Assembly: GCA_946610035.1 (NCBI GenBank)
Contig: CAMOCC010000006.1
Location: 1 to 59,133 of the forward strand
Length of the DNA stretch: 59,133 nt
Direction: 5' to 3'
Source of the DNA: an uncultured Verrucomicrobiota bacterium
GTDB taxonomy: Bacteria; Verrucomicrobiota; Kiritimatiellia; RFP12; UBA1067
How positions within the stretch are numbered: position 1 is the first letter of the stretch; the number at the start of each line of letters is the position of its first letter. The notes beneath the pieces are model-generated. The model was not told the DNA's origin. It saw nothing but the letters and a program-made list of their open reading frames with translations, and did no database searches. The translations under genes and the position numbers were made by a program. Shown here in pieces: positions 1 through 7,675 of the stretch.

Positions 1-274
1 CGTCGAGAAAGATGATGTACTCGCCTGTCGCCATGTCGATGCCGGTGTTGCGCGATGCGGAGCAGGATCCGGTGCGGGGACCGAAGAACGCCTTGAAGCG
101 CGGGTCCTTCGCCGCGTATTCGCGGGCAATCTTCTCCGTGTCGTCCTTCGACTCCTCCACGCCGAGAAGGCATTCCCAGTCGGAGAAGGGCTGCTTTGCG
201 ACCGAGTCGAGGCATTCGCGCAGATACGGCGCGACGTCGCAGCAGGGGACGATGATGGAGAAGAACGGGTTCAT
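1..274 (-). CDS. GT2 family glycosyltransferase, N-terminal part (cut by window edge)
   Basis: About 91 residues are visible, read leftwards from ATG at 274 and running off the window. The start (MNPFFSIIVPCCDV) is the classic beta-strand opening of a GT-A family 2 glycosyltransferase; SRNTGIDMATGEYIIFLD near the edge is the stretch leading to the metal/nucleotide-binding aspartates. These enzymes transfer a sugar from a nucleotide donor onto a growing glycan at the cytoplasmic face of the membrane. The start overlaps the stop of the upstream epimerase gene (ATGA), so the two are translationally coupled. Acceptor and donor cannot be told. Family assignment is firm. Confidence 0.85.
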   Translation of the reverse strand, partial: MNPFFSIIVPCCDVAPYLRECLDSVAKQPFSDWECLLGVEESKDDTEKIAREYAAKDPRFKAFFGPRTGSCSASRNTGIDMATGEYIIFLD

Positions 275-1233
275 AGTCCGTGATACTCCTTGTACCACTT
301 GGCGAAGACGGGGATGCCTTCGCGGATTGTCGTCTTCGGCTCGTATCCGACGGCCTTGTTGAGCTTCTCGATGCTCGCGTACGTCGCATAGACGTCGCCT
401 GGCTGCATCGGGAGCATTTCCATATTCGGTTCGACGCCGAGCGATTCCGCGAGGACGTTGATGACGTCGAGGAGCTTTTCGCTGCGGTGGTTGCCGATGT
501 TGAAGATGTCGTAGAGCGGAAGGTCCTGCGCCTCCACGACGCGGACGATCCCGTCCACGATGTCGTCGACATAGGTGAAGTCGCGCAGCATGTCGCCGTG
601 GTTGAACACCTTGATGGGGCGGCCGTGCAGCATCGCGTCCGCGAAGAGCGAGAGCGCCATGTCCGGACGATACCACGCGCCGTATACGGTGAAGAACCTG
701 AGCCCGATCGTCTGCATCTTGTAGAGGTGGGAGTACGTGTGCGCCATCAGCTCGTTCGCCTTCTTCGTCGCGGCGTAGAGGCTGATCGGGGTGTCCACTT
801 TGTCGGACTCCTCGAACGGCATCTTCTTGTTTCCGCCGTAGACCGAGGACGACGAAGCGAAGACGAGTTTCGGGACCTTCGCCGCGTGGCGGCAGCACTC
901 GAGAACGTTCAGGAAGCCCGCCAGGTTCGTCTTCTCGTAGACGAAAGGGTGGTCGATGGAATACCTGACGCCCGGCTGCGCGGCGAGGTTGAGGACTACG
1001 TCCGGATTCTCCGCGGCAAATGCGCCGCGGAGGCCCTCGAGATCGCCGATATCGAGCTCGCGGGCGGTGAAGCCGCGTTGGCCTTCGAGCAGCGCCGTGC
1101 GGTCGCGTTTGAGCTTTACGTCATAGTAGTCGCAGAAGTTGTCGATGCCGACGACCTCCCATCCGCGCCGCAGGAATTCATGCGCCGCGTGGAAGCCGAT
1201 GAACCCGGCAAAACCTGTGATGAAAATCTTCAT
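271..1233 (-). CDS. UDP-glucuronate 4-epimerase-like NAD-dependent epimerase
   Basis: A 320-residue extended short-chain dehydrogenase. The Rossmann motif GFAGFIG sits at residues 7-13, the SSSSVYG segment near 127-133, and the catalytic pair Y153-x3-K157 in YAATK. The pattern (LNLAAQPGVRYS, RFFTVYG, RDFTYVDDIV) matches the CapI/GalE-like UDP-glucuronate 4-epimerases that make UDP-galacturonate for capsule or O-antigen; a related UDP-sugar epimerase or dehydratase is not excluded. It lies directly before a glycosyltransferase with a 4-bp overlap, which supports a polysaccharide role. No -10 box like those of the neighbours is obvious in the 100 bp upstream (1234-1347), which it shares divergently with the nitroreductase-like gene. 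Confidence 0.88.
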   Translation of the reverse strand: MKIFITGFAGFIGFHAAHEFLRRGWEVVGIDNFCDYYDVKLKRDRTALLEGQRGFTARELDIGDLEGLRGAFAAENPDVVLNLAAQPGVRYSIDHPFVYEKTNLAGFLNVLECCRHAAKVPKLVFASSSSVYGGNKKMPFEESDKVDTPISLYAATKKANELMAHTYSHLYKMQTIGLRFFTVYGAWYRPDMALSLFADAMLHGRPIKVFNHGDMLRDFTYVDDIVDGIVRVVEAQDLPLYDIFNIGNHRSEKLLDVINVLAESLGVEPNMEMLPMQPGDVYATYASIEKLNKAVGYEPKTTIREGIPVFAKWYKEYHGL

Positions 1234-1330
1234 TTAGCCATATTATATCATTTTCTGACTGGATTCTGCAATGATATCGCGAAAGCTGAGAATTTTGACT
1301 GTTGTTCTGTTAGCATCCCGGCGGGAATTG

Positions 1331-1339
1331 TGCTATAAT
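1331..1339 (+). promoter_or_regulatory. extended -10 promoter, leaderless type
   Basis: TGC-TATAAT ends only 8 nt before the ATG at 1348, so transcription should start about 2 nt upstream of the start codon. No Shine-Dalgarno sequence fits in that space. No good -35 lies at 16-18 nt. The box matches the TGn-TATAAT elements found before other operons here. Confidence 0.6.
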
Positions 1340-1347
1340 TAAGGCAA

Positions 1348-2340
1348 ATGGTTGACTTCCTCAGAAAACTCAAAAGGGCGTTCGCTGCCTGGAGGGAGCG
1401 CGCGAAGGTGCGCTCCGATGCGGCGCGCGCGTTCCGCTACGACGAAAGGCAGTTCATGGAGAACGCGGGCGCGCTGCATCTGGACCGCAAGGCCGCCGCG
1501 CGCTCCGAGATCGTGATGGGCTACCACGTTCTCGAAAAAGGGCTGACCATGCCGCGACGTCGGCTTGGATTCGGCAAGGGCGCGGTCGTGCATCTCGTGA
1601 ACCTCGTAGACTCGTTTGAAAGGCGGTTCGGCAAGGACGACCGGCAGGTGCGACATGCCGTCGCCGTTCTCCGCGCATACCGCGAGCTGCACCGCGGAAG
1701 TCCTGATCCGATGCCCCGCCTCGACGCCTTGCTCGCCGCGCATCCTGACATCCACGCTGCGGACGAGCCTCATGTCAAGCGAGCCGATTTCTTCGCGGAC
1801 AAGGATGCGCCGTTTCCGCGTTTCGCCGCATCCCGTCACGTCTGCCGCCATTTCGCGGGACCCGTCCCAAAGGAGACGATTGAGGGCGCCGTCGAACTGG
1901 CGCTCACCGCGCCGAGCGCCTGCAACCGCCAGCACGCGCGCGTGCATGTCGTCGACGATCCAGGGCTGAGGGACAGGCTTTTCGCCGCGCAGGGCGGAAC
2001 GCGCGGATTCGGAGCGGACGCGGACAAGGTCCTCGTCGTGACGTCGGACCTCTCCGCCGTCCGCTGGGGCTGGGAGCGGCACGACTGCTACGTGAACGGC
2101 GGAATCTTCGTGATGAACCTCTGCTACGCGCTCCACTACTTCGGCGTCGCGCACTGCATCCTCCACTGGAGCGTCTCGCCCGAGGTGGACCGCGCGGCGC
2201 ATGAATTCCTCGGCATCCCGTCAAACGAGGCGATCGTCCAGGTGATCGCCTGCGGAATGCCCCCGGAGGAGTTCGACGTCGCCGCGTCCCCGCGGCTTGC
2301 CGTTTCGGATGTTCTAACCTGGCACGGAGAGGGGAAATGA
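1348..2340 (+). CDS. nitroreductase-family protein of a polysaccharide locus
   Basis: 330 residues. The second half is a nitroreductase-like FMN-binding fold: RHVCRHFAGPVPKETIEGAV followed by LTAPSACNRQ is the usual R..R.F...V....I......APSA.N.Q signature. The first ~150 residues are a separate helical region with a GYHVLEKGLTMP motif, which I associate with nitroreductase-like proteins of exopolysaccharide clusters. It overlaps the pyruvyl transferase start by 4 bp (ATGA), so both are one operon. A redox modification of a sugar or carrier is possible, but the substrate is unknown. The start is set by the leaderless promoter just upstream. Family is sure, role is inference. Confidence 0.82.
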   Translation: MVDFLRKLKRAFAAWRERAKVRSDAARAFRYDERQFMENAGALHLDRKAAARSEIVMGYHVLEKGLTMPRRRLGFGKGAVVHLVNLVDSFERRFGKDDRQVRHAVAVLRAYRELHRGSPDPMPRLDALLAAHPDIHAADEPHVKRADFFADKDAPFPRFAASRHVCRHFAGPVPKETIEGAVELALTAPSACNRQHARVHVVDDPGLRDRLFAAQGGTRGFGADADKVLVVTSDLSAVRWGWERHDCYVNGGIFVMNLCYALHYFGVAHCILHWSVSPEVDRAAHEFLGIPSNEAIVQVIACGMPPEEFDVAASPRLAVSDVLTWHGEGK

Positions 2341-3500
2341 AGATACTTCTCGGAGGCATACCGCTCGGATGCGACAACATCGGCGACGAGGCGATAATTG
2401 CCGGCGTCGTGAAGATGCTGAAGGAGTCGCTGTCCGAAGTCGAGCTTACCGTCGCGACTGCCGATCCCGCGACGGCGGATATTCTCGGCGTGAAAGTCGT
2501 GCCGCCGTTTGGCTTCGCCGGACGTTCCCTCGACGGCTTCGGCGAAGCCGTGCGCGCGCACGACGCATACATCTGGTGCGGCGCGACGGGGCTTTCGGAT
2601 TATCCTTATGTTGCCCTCGATCTTCTCGAAATCGCGCAGAAAGCGGATGTCCCGACCTATGTCTGGGGCGTCGGAATGGACGACGAGCTGAATCCGGCAT
2701 TCTTCAGGGCGCATGGGAAGCGCAGGCTCGCGCTCCGTTGTCTCGGACTCGTCGGGTGGTACGAGCGCCGCCTGCGCGCGAGGCTCGCGCGTCGCGTCGC
2801 GGCGGTTCTGCCGCGCTGCAGGGGCGTGTGGCTGCGCGATCCGCAGAGCGCGGCGATGCTCTCCTCCATGGGGTTTGCCGACGCTGGCATTGCCGCCGAC
2901 ACGGCAATCCTTCTAAATGATAACGTCGATTTAGGGTCTGGTAGAGTTGGTGCAGTGTCTTGCAGCTCTAATGAGTCGCTAATAGACTCTAAAAGGCCCT
3001 ATTCGACACTAGGCCTTTGCATTTCGACGCAAAGGCAGGTTGCAGACCTTGATGGCTTGAAAGGCCTTATCGCCGCAGTGCGCGATTCGGGCGCGAAGGT
3101 CCTCGGAATACCGATGAATCCGAAAACGGACCGCGCGCTTCTGGAGTCGCTCGGCGTAGAGTGCATCGCGGGCACGACGCCGGAGGATGTCATGGAGGCG
3201 GCCGCTAAATGCGATGTCGTCCTGTCGAGCAGGCTGCATCTGCTGATTCTCGCGGCGAACGTCGGCACTCCCGGGCTCGGCATCGCGCGCGGCTCGAAGC
3301 TCGCGAACTGGCTATCCAACTTCGGTCGCACCGTCGAGGGGAGCGTCTACGACTGCGACTGGGGCGGAGTGACGGCGCATGTCCTCGCGGCGTTCGGGCA
3401 TCGCGGCGAATGGGATGCGGTGCGTACCAGGGCTTACGCCGAACTGACATCGAGGTTGGAGACTGCGCGCGGCAAACTCGTCGCGCGGCTGAAGGGATAG
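2337..3500 (+). CDS. polysaccharide pyruvyl transferase family protein
   Basis: 387 residues with the hallmarks of the CsaB/PssM family: GCDNIGDEAII close to the N terminus, YVWGVGMDD in the middle, and SSRLHLLILAANVGTPGLGI near the C terminus. Members move pyruvate from phosphoenolpyruvate onto sugars to form ketals on surface polymers. It is translationally coupled to the nitroreductase-like gene. Residues ~197-226 (VDLGSGRVGAVSCSS...) are encoded by an AT-rich, repeat-like stretch (2924-3013) unlike its surroundings, an in-frame insertion related to one in hisD. It joins a strand ending before the substrate-binding C-terminal half, so it probably forms a surface loop. The insertion may have left the protein functional. 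Confidence 0.85.
   Translation: MKILLGGIPLGCDNIGDEAIIAGVVKMLKESLSEVELTVATADPATADILGVKVVPPFGFAGRSLDGFGEAVRAHDAYIWCGATGLSDYPYVALDLLEIAQKADVPTYVWGVGMDDELNPAFFRAHGKRRLALRCLGLVGWYERRLRARLARRVAAVLPRCRGVWLRDPQSAAMLSSMGFADAGIAADTAILLNDNVDLGSGRVGAVSCSSNESLIDSKRPYSTLGLCISTQRQVADLDGLKGLIAAVRDSGAKVLGIPMNPKTDRALLESLGVECIAGTTPEDVMEAAAKCDVVLSSRLHLLILAANVGTPGLGIARGSKLANWLSNFGRTVEGSVYDCDWGGVTAHVLAAFGHRGEWDAVRTRAYAELTSRLETARGKLVARLKG
2924..3013 (+). repeat. CCCTAA/TTAGGG-type repeat inside the pyruvyl transferase gene
   Basis: An AT-rich block in a GC-rich gene. It opens with gtcgatttagggtc and ends with taatagactct, aaaaggccctattcg and acactagg. It shares ctaatagac(c/t)ct, aaaaggccct and ccctattcg with the blocks at 42861-42983 and 28600-28638. 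The reading frame stays open across it. Confidence 0.65.
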
Positions 3501-3540
3501 CCGCCTCCGCGCGCACTTGTAGCCAAAAGCGGTGGCGATA

Positions 3541-3549
3541 TGCTATAAT
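3541..3549 (+). promoter_or_regulatory. extended -10 promoter for the small secreted protein
   Basis: TGC-TATAAT, 35 nt before ATG at 3585, which itself has an A/G-rich leader (agaaaggaaaaataag). No convincing -35. Confidence 0.55.
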
Positions 3550-3584
3550 ACCTTTGTCCAAAGGGACAGAAAGGAAAAATAAGA

Positions 3585-3980
3585 ATGAAAAAACTCGCTG
3601 TTGCGCTCTGCTCTGCTGCCATGTGCGTCGTTTCGGCGCAGGCTGAATGCATCTGGAGCTGGTGGACGTCCGCCCCCGCGGAGAACGCCACAAAGGACGT
3701 CTCGGGCTGCGCCCTCGGAATCGCCTCGGAGACGGCGTCCATCACGGGCGCACAGGTTTCGCTGCTCTTCAACGTAACGGGAAAGGTCCGCTCGGGCGCC
3801 CAGGTCTCCATTGCCTACAACAAGGCGACGACCGTGAAGAACGGTCCGCAGGTCGCGTTCGTCAACGTCGCCGACGCGGCGGCGCTTCAGTTCGGGCTTC
3901 TCTGCTTCAACAAGCAGGGCTTCCTCCCGTTCTTCCCGTTCTTCAACTTCTCCACGAAGCAGTTCGGCGCGGTCGACTGA
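3585..3980 (+). CDS. small secreted surface-type protein
   Basis: 131 residues. A clean Sec signal peptide (lysines, a hydrophobic core, cleavage after VVSAQA) is followed by short beta-strand repeats of about 17-20 residues: GAQVSLLFN, GAQVSIAYN, GPQVAFVN, LQFGLLCFN. It ends in a Phe/Pro-rich tail (FLPFFPFFNF). The repeat and tail resemble the small LA_2272/LA_2273-type surface repeat proteins, a weak match by eye. It is monocistronic with its own extended -10 promoter. Export is well supported; function is unknown. Confidence 0.75.
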   Translation: MKKLAVALCSAAMCVVSAQAECIWSWWTSAPAENATKDVSGCALGIASETASITGAQVSLLFNVTGKVRSGAQVSIAYNKATTVKNGPQVAFVNVADAAALQFGLLCFNKQGFLPFFPFFNFSTKQFGAVD

Positions 3981-4023
3981 ACGGCGGCTTGACGCCACCG
4001 GTCGGGAGCGACGGTGCGGCGGC

Positions 4024-4791
4024 ATGAAGTACGCTGTGATGAGCGACGCGCACGCGAATCCGGACGCCCTTGAAAGGGCGCTCGGTGACGCGCGCAGGCG
4101 GGGGTGCACGAGGTTCGTCTTCCTCGGCGACGTGACCGGGTACGGCTACGACGTGAAGGCGGCGCTCTCCCTCGTAAGGCGCAACTTCAGCGTCGTCGTC
4201 ATGGGGAACCACGACTCCGCCTGCGTCGGGCTTGAGCCGTCCCTTGAGGTCCTGGTTAATCCGAACTACGACCTGGACAGGGATGAGGGGCGCACTCTCG
4301 ATGCCGAGGAGAGGCGATACCTGAAGTCGCTTCCCCTCACAGCATCGGAGGGCGGACTTCTTTTTGCCCACGGCGATTTCATCGAGCCGGGGGCGTGGAA
4401 CTACGTATTCAGCATAAGGGACGCCGCGTTGAACTTCCATTTCCGCGGCGACGGGATCATGTTCTGCGGACACACTCACCATGCGGCGGTATGGGAGCTT
4501 ACGGACAAGGGGATGGTCAGGCCGCGTCTGGAAAGGCGCTTCTCCTCGCCCGCGTTGAGGAACGAGACATCCACGATACGCATCAGGGCCGGAAGCCGCT
4601 ACATTGTCAACGTCGGCAGCGTGGGATATCCCCGCAACGACCGCTGCGCCAGCTATGCGATCTACGACGACGAGGCGAAGAGCATATCGATGCGGCGCCT
4701 TTCGTTCGACTTCAAGGACTATGTCGCTAAGATGCTCGACCACGGCATCAGGCTGCCGCGCTGGCTCTTCCTCCCTCCGGCATTCGCCTGA
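4024..4791 (+). CDS. calcineurin-like metallophosphoesterase
   Basis: 255 residues with all five metal-binding motifs of the family in order: DAH (residues 8-10), GDVTGYG, GNHD, HGD and GHTH. These bind two divalent metals and hydrolyse phosphodiester or phosphomonoester bonds. Overall length and the GDVTGYG form resemble the DevT/YfcE-like group of small cytoplasmic phosphoesterases; there is no signal peptide. The substrate is unknown. It starts 43 nt after the secreted-protein gene and may be co-transcribed with it. The stop lies in an inverted repeat that precedes the next promoter. Confidence 0.85.
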   Translation: MKYAVMSDAHANPDALERALGDARRRGCTRFVFLGDVTGYGYDVKAALSLVRRNFSVVVMGNHDSACVGLEPSLEVLVNPNYDLDRDEGRTLDAEERRYLKSLPLTASEGGLLFAHGDFIEPGAWNYVFSIRDAALNFHFRGDGIMFCGHTHHAAVWELTDKGMVRPRLERRFSSPALRNETSTIRIRAGSRYIVNVGSVGYPRNDRCASYAIYDDEAKSISMRRLSFDFKDYVAKMLDHGIRLPRWLFLPPAFA

Positions 4792-4860
4792 CGGACCATT
4801 TCAGCGCGGCGTCGGACAACGCCCCGCACTACTGCATGAAGCCTCAAAATATGGTCCGTC
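4790..4860. repeat. nested inverted repeat between phosphoesterase and kinase genes
   Basis: A perfect 10-bp inverted repeat (GACGGACCAT at 4790-4799 against ATGGTCCGTC at 4851-4860) encloses an inner hairpin (GGCGT/ACGCC, 4808-4823). It begins at the stop codon of the upstream gene and ends 3 nt before the next -35. It could terminate or insulate transcription. There is no U-tract, so a classic intrinsic terminator is unlikely. Confidence 0.5.
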
Positions 4861-4863
4861 GCA

Positions 4864-4892
4864 TTGCGGCGGCGGGGCGAAAATGGTATAAT
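4864..4892 (+). promoter_or_regulatory. promoter of the pyridoxal kinase operon
   Basis: TTGCGG, 17-nt spacer, TATAAT with TGG just upstream (extended -10). It ends 29 nt before ATG at 4922. Confidence 0.65.
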
Positions 4893-4921
4893 TTGCGCTT
4901 CAAAGAGTCAAAGGCGAAACA

Positions 4922-5767
4922 ATGGACCACACGCAACCAGACCACAACAGGCAGCTGAAGGCGGCCGTAATCAACGACTTCTCGAGCTTCGGACGCTGCT
5001 CGCTCGCCGTCACCCTGCCGATCCTCTCCGCCATGAAGGTGCAGTGCTGCGCCGTACCGACCGCCATCTTCACGAACCACACCGGCTTCGAGCACTTCTC
5101 GTGGCGGGACTGCACCGACCGCCTCGACGACTACATCCGCGACTGGAGGGCGACGGACCTCTCCTTCAATGCGATTGCGACGGGCTTCCTCGGGTCCGCA
5201 CGCCAGGTCGAATTCGTCCGCCGGTTCACGGACGCCTTCCGCACCTCGTCCAACATCGTCGTCGTCGACCCGGTGATGGGCGACTACGGAAGGCTCTACC
5301 CGACTTACGACCGATCCCTTGCGGAGTCCATGCGCTCGCTCGTCGACGTCGCCGACGTCCTCACGCCCAACCTCACCGAGGCGTGCGTCCTTGCGGGGCG
5401 CGAGTACGATCCGGGGATTGCGGACGAGGGGCTGGCGGACATCGCATCCACCCTTGCAGGCGGCCGCGCGAACCGCGTCGTGATCTCCGGCCTCCAGCGC
5501 GGCGGGAGCCTCGTAAACTACGTCTACGAACGCGGACGGCGTCCGTCGCTCGTGTCGACGCCCAAGCTGGGTCCGGACAGGAGCGGGACGGGCGACGTCT
5601 TCGCGTCGGTGATAGTGGGGGACCTCGTGCGCGGGGCGGAGTTCACCAACGCCGTCCGCCACGCGACGGACTTCGTCGCGCGCACGGTCGCGCGGACGAT
5701 TCAGATGGGGCTTCCGACGACGGACGGCCTCGCAATCGAGGAGAACCTGGGGGAACTGGCGAAATGA
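4922..5767 (+). CDS. pyridoxal/pyridoxamine kinase family protein
   Basis: 281 residues of the ribokinase-like PdxK/PdxY family. It shows INDFSSFGRCSLAV at the N terminus, VVDPVMGDYGRLY in the middle, LTPNLTEA, and the anion-hole/catalytic motif SGTGDVF near residue 222. These enzymes use ATP to phosphorylate pyridoxal, pyridoxamine or pyridoxine in B6 salvage. The sequence is closest in feel to the Firmicutes-type pyridoxamine kinases. It overlaps the next gene by 4 bp (ATGA). PLP users such as the decarboxylase at 25515 are in the same genome, but no direct link is shown. Confidence 0.85.
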   Translation: MDHTQPDHNRQLKAAVINDFSSFGRCSLAVTLPILSAMKVQCCAVPTAIFTNHTGFEHFSWRDCTDRLDDYIRDWRATDLSFNAIATGFLGSARQVEFVRRFTDAFRTSSNIVVVDPVMGDYGRLYPTYDRSLAESMRSLVDVADVLTPNLTEACVLAGREYDPGIADEGLADIASTLAGGRANRVVISGLQRGGSLVNYVYERGRRPSLVSTPKLGPDRSGTGDVFASVIVGDLVRGAEFTNAVRHATDFVARTVARTIQMGLPTTDGLAIEENLGELAK

Positions 5768-6378
5768 TGACGATTACGTACACTGTCGGAAACGCCGTCT
5801 ACGTCAACATGACGAACCGCTGTCCGTGCGCATGCACGTTCTGTCTGAGGGCGAACGGACCGGGCGTGTACGGGTCCGGCCCGCTCTGGCTCGACCGCGA
5901 GCCAACCGTCGGGGAGACGGTCGAATCGATCGGCGGGCGGGACTTCTCCGTCTTCCGCGAACTCGTCTTCTGCGGATACGGCGAGCCCACCGAACGCCTC
6001 GACGACCTCCTCGCCGTCGCGCGGTGGATGAGGGCCAGCCACCCCGACGTGAAGATCCGCGTCAACACGAACGGGCTTTCGGACCTGATAGCCGGCCGCC
6101 CGACCGCCGCCGACTTCAAGGGACTCGTGGACGTCCTTTCGATCAGCCTCAACACCCCCGACCCCGCCGAGTACCTCCGCGTGTGCCGCCCGAAGTTCGG
6201 CGAGGCGGCCTACCCCGCCATGCTGAAGTTCGCAGGCGATGCGACGCGCTTCGTCCCGGACGTCGTCATGACGGTGGTGGACGAGCCCGTCACCTCCAAG
6301 TCAGACCAGGAGCGCTGCCGCGCAATCTGCGAAAGGCTCGGCGCAAGGCTGCGCGTGCGTCCCTACGAATCGAAGTAA
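5764..6378 (+). CDS. TatD-associated (TIGR04038-type) radical SAM protein
   Basis: 204 residues, unusually short for a radical SAM enzyme. The [4Fe-4S] motif C20-x3-C24-x2-C27 lies in NRCPCACTFC, followed by LWLDREPTV, FCGYGEPTERLDDLL and VNTNGLSDLI. This matches the small family usually fused or next to TatD nucleases. Here the neighbour is a pyridoxal kinase and no TatD gene is present in the window. The reaction is unknown for the family. Start at 5764 is chosen for the ATGA overlap with the kinase stop; a second ATG at 5767 is equally possible. Confidence 0.82.
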   Translation: MMTITYTVGNAVYVNMTNRCPCACTFCLRANGPGVYGSGPLWLDREPTVGETVESIGGRDFSVFRELVFCGYGEPTERLDDLLAVARWMRASHPDVKIRVNTNGLSDLIAGRPTAADFKGLVDVLSISLNTPDPAEYLRVCRPKFGEAAYPAMLKFAGDATRFVPDVVMTVVDEPVTSKSDQERCRAICERLGARLRVRPYESK

Positions 6379-6409
6379 TATACTTTTTTGCCCCTTGAGG
6401 GCCGATTTT

Positions 6410-6418
6410 TGGTATAAT
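6410..6418 (+). promoter_or_regulatory. extended -10 promoter of serA
   Basis: TGG-TATAAT, 69 nt before the ATG at 6488. TTGCCC lies 19 nt upstream of the hexamer, a weak -35. Confidence 0.55.
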
Positions 6419-6487
6419 AACACACAATCGTCATGCGTGGCGACTGAATTCCATGATAAACTCTACGGAAGAAAGAAGGTAAAAAGA

Positions 6488-7654
6488 ATGAACTGCAAGT
6501 ACAACTGCCTGAATCCGATCGCCAGTGTCGGACTGGGATCGCTCACCGACGGATATGTCCGCACGGAGAAGTTCGAGGAGGCGGACGTCGCATTCGTCCG
6601 CAGCGCCAAGATGGACGAGCTCGTCCCCGGCAAGAACCTCATCGCCGTCGCCCGCGCGGGCGCAGGCGTGAACAACATCCCGCACGCGGAGTACGCTAAG
6701 AAGGGCATCGTGGTGTTCAACACCCCTGGCGCCAACGCAAACGGCGTGAAGGAACTCGTCATCGCCGCCATGCTCCTCGCGAGCCGCGACGTGATCGGCG
6801 GCATCGACTGGGTCAAGGCCAACGCCTCGGACGCGGCGATCGCGAAGTCCGCCGAGAAGGCGAAGAAGGCCTTCGCGGGCACGGAGATCATGGGCAAGAG
6901 GCTCGGCGTCATCGGCCTCGGCGCCATCGGGCAGAAGATCGCGAACGCCGCGGTCGACCTCGGCATGGAGGTCTACGGCTACGACCCCTACCTCTCCATA
7001 GACGCCGCGTGGAACCTGAGCCGCGCCGTCAAGCACTGCAAGAACGTCGAGACCATCTACCAGGAGTGCGACTTCATCACTATCCACGTCCCGGCCCTCG
7101 ACTCCACCAAGGGCATGATCAACGCGGACGCGATCGCGATGATGAAGACGGGCGTCATCGTCATCAACTGCGCGCGCGACGTCCTCGTGAACGAGGCGGA
7201 CATGCTCGCCGCGCTCGAGAGCGGCAAGGTCCGCAAGTACGTCTCCGACTTCCCGAACTCGACCACCGCCGGGAAGAAGAACTGCATCGTCATCCCCCAC
7301 CTCGGCGCATCGACCGAGGAGGCCGAGGACAACTGCGCGGTCATGGCCGTCAAGGAGATCCGCGACTTCGTCGAGAACGGCAACATCACCAACTCGGTCA
7401 ACTACCCGGCGTGCTCGCTCGGCGTGTGCAACAAGGCCGGCCGCATCGCGATCTGCCACAAGAACACAGCCAACATGATCGGCACGTTCACGTCCATCCT
7501 CGGGCAGGCGGGCGTCAACATCGACGCCATCGCGAACAAGAGCCGCGGCGACTTCGCCTACTCGCTCATCGACACCGACAGCCCCGTGCCGGCGGACGTC
7601 GTCAAGGCCCTCGAGGCCAGCGACTCCGTCATCCGCGCGCGCGTCGTCAAGTAA
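6488..7654 (+). CDS. serA: D-3-phosphoglycerate dehydrogenase family
   Basis: 388 residues: 2-hydroxyacid dehydrogenase followed by a C-terminal ACT-like domain (from about residue 318). It would oxidise 3-phosphoglycerate to 3-phosphohydroxypyruvate, the first step of serine synthesis. Visible are RAGAGVNNI, the NAD motif GVIGLGAIGQ and PHLGASTEEAE with the catalytic His. The usual RGG and the DxxPxEP catalytic Glu region read CARDVLVNE and SDFPNSTTAG, so the standard Glu is not where expected; this is typical of a distinct short subgroup of the family. Start set at the ATG after an A/G-rich leader; an upstream extension in frame has no support. A phosphoserine aminotransferase is not adjacent. 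Confidence 0.85.
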   Translation: MNCKYNCLNPIASVGLGSLTDGYVRTEKFEEADVAFVRSAKMDELVPGKNLIAVARAGAGVNNIPHAEYAKKGIVVFNTPGANANGVKELVIAAMLLASRDVIGGIDWVKANASDAAIAKSAEKAKKAFAGTEIMGKRLGVIGLGAIGQKIANAAVDLGMEVYGYDPYLSIDAAWNLSRAVKHCKNVETIYQECDFITIHVPALDSTKGMINADAIAMMKTGVIVINCARDVLVNEADMLAALESGKVRKYVSDFPNSTTAGKKNCIVIPHLGASTEEAEDNCAVMAVKEIRDFVENGNITNSVNYPACSLGVCNKAGRIAICHKNTANMIGTFTSILGQAGVNIDAIANKSRGDFAYSLIDTDSPVPADVVKALEASDSVIRARVVK

Positions 7655-7675
7655 GTTCGCAGGGAGCGAGGGAAG

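Noticed and set aside
280..1338. Long open frame opposite the epimerase gene
   Set aside because: High GC makes antisense frames open; composition is Arg/Val-rich with no domain, while the other strand is a clear epimerase.
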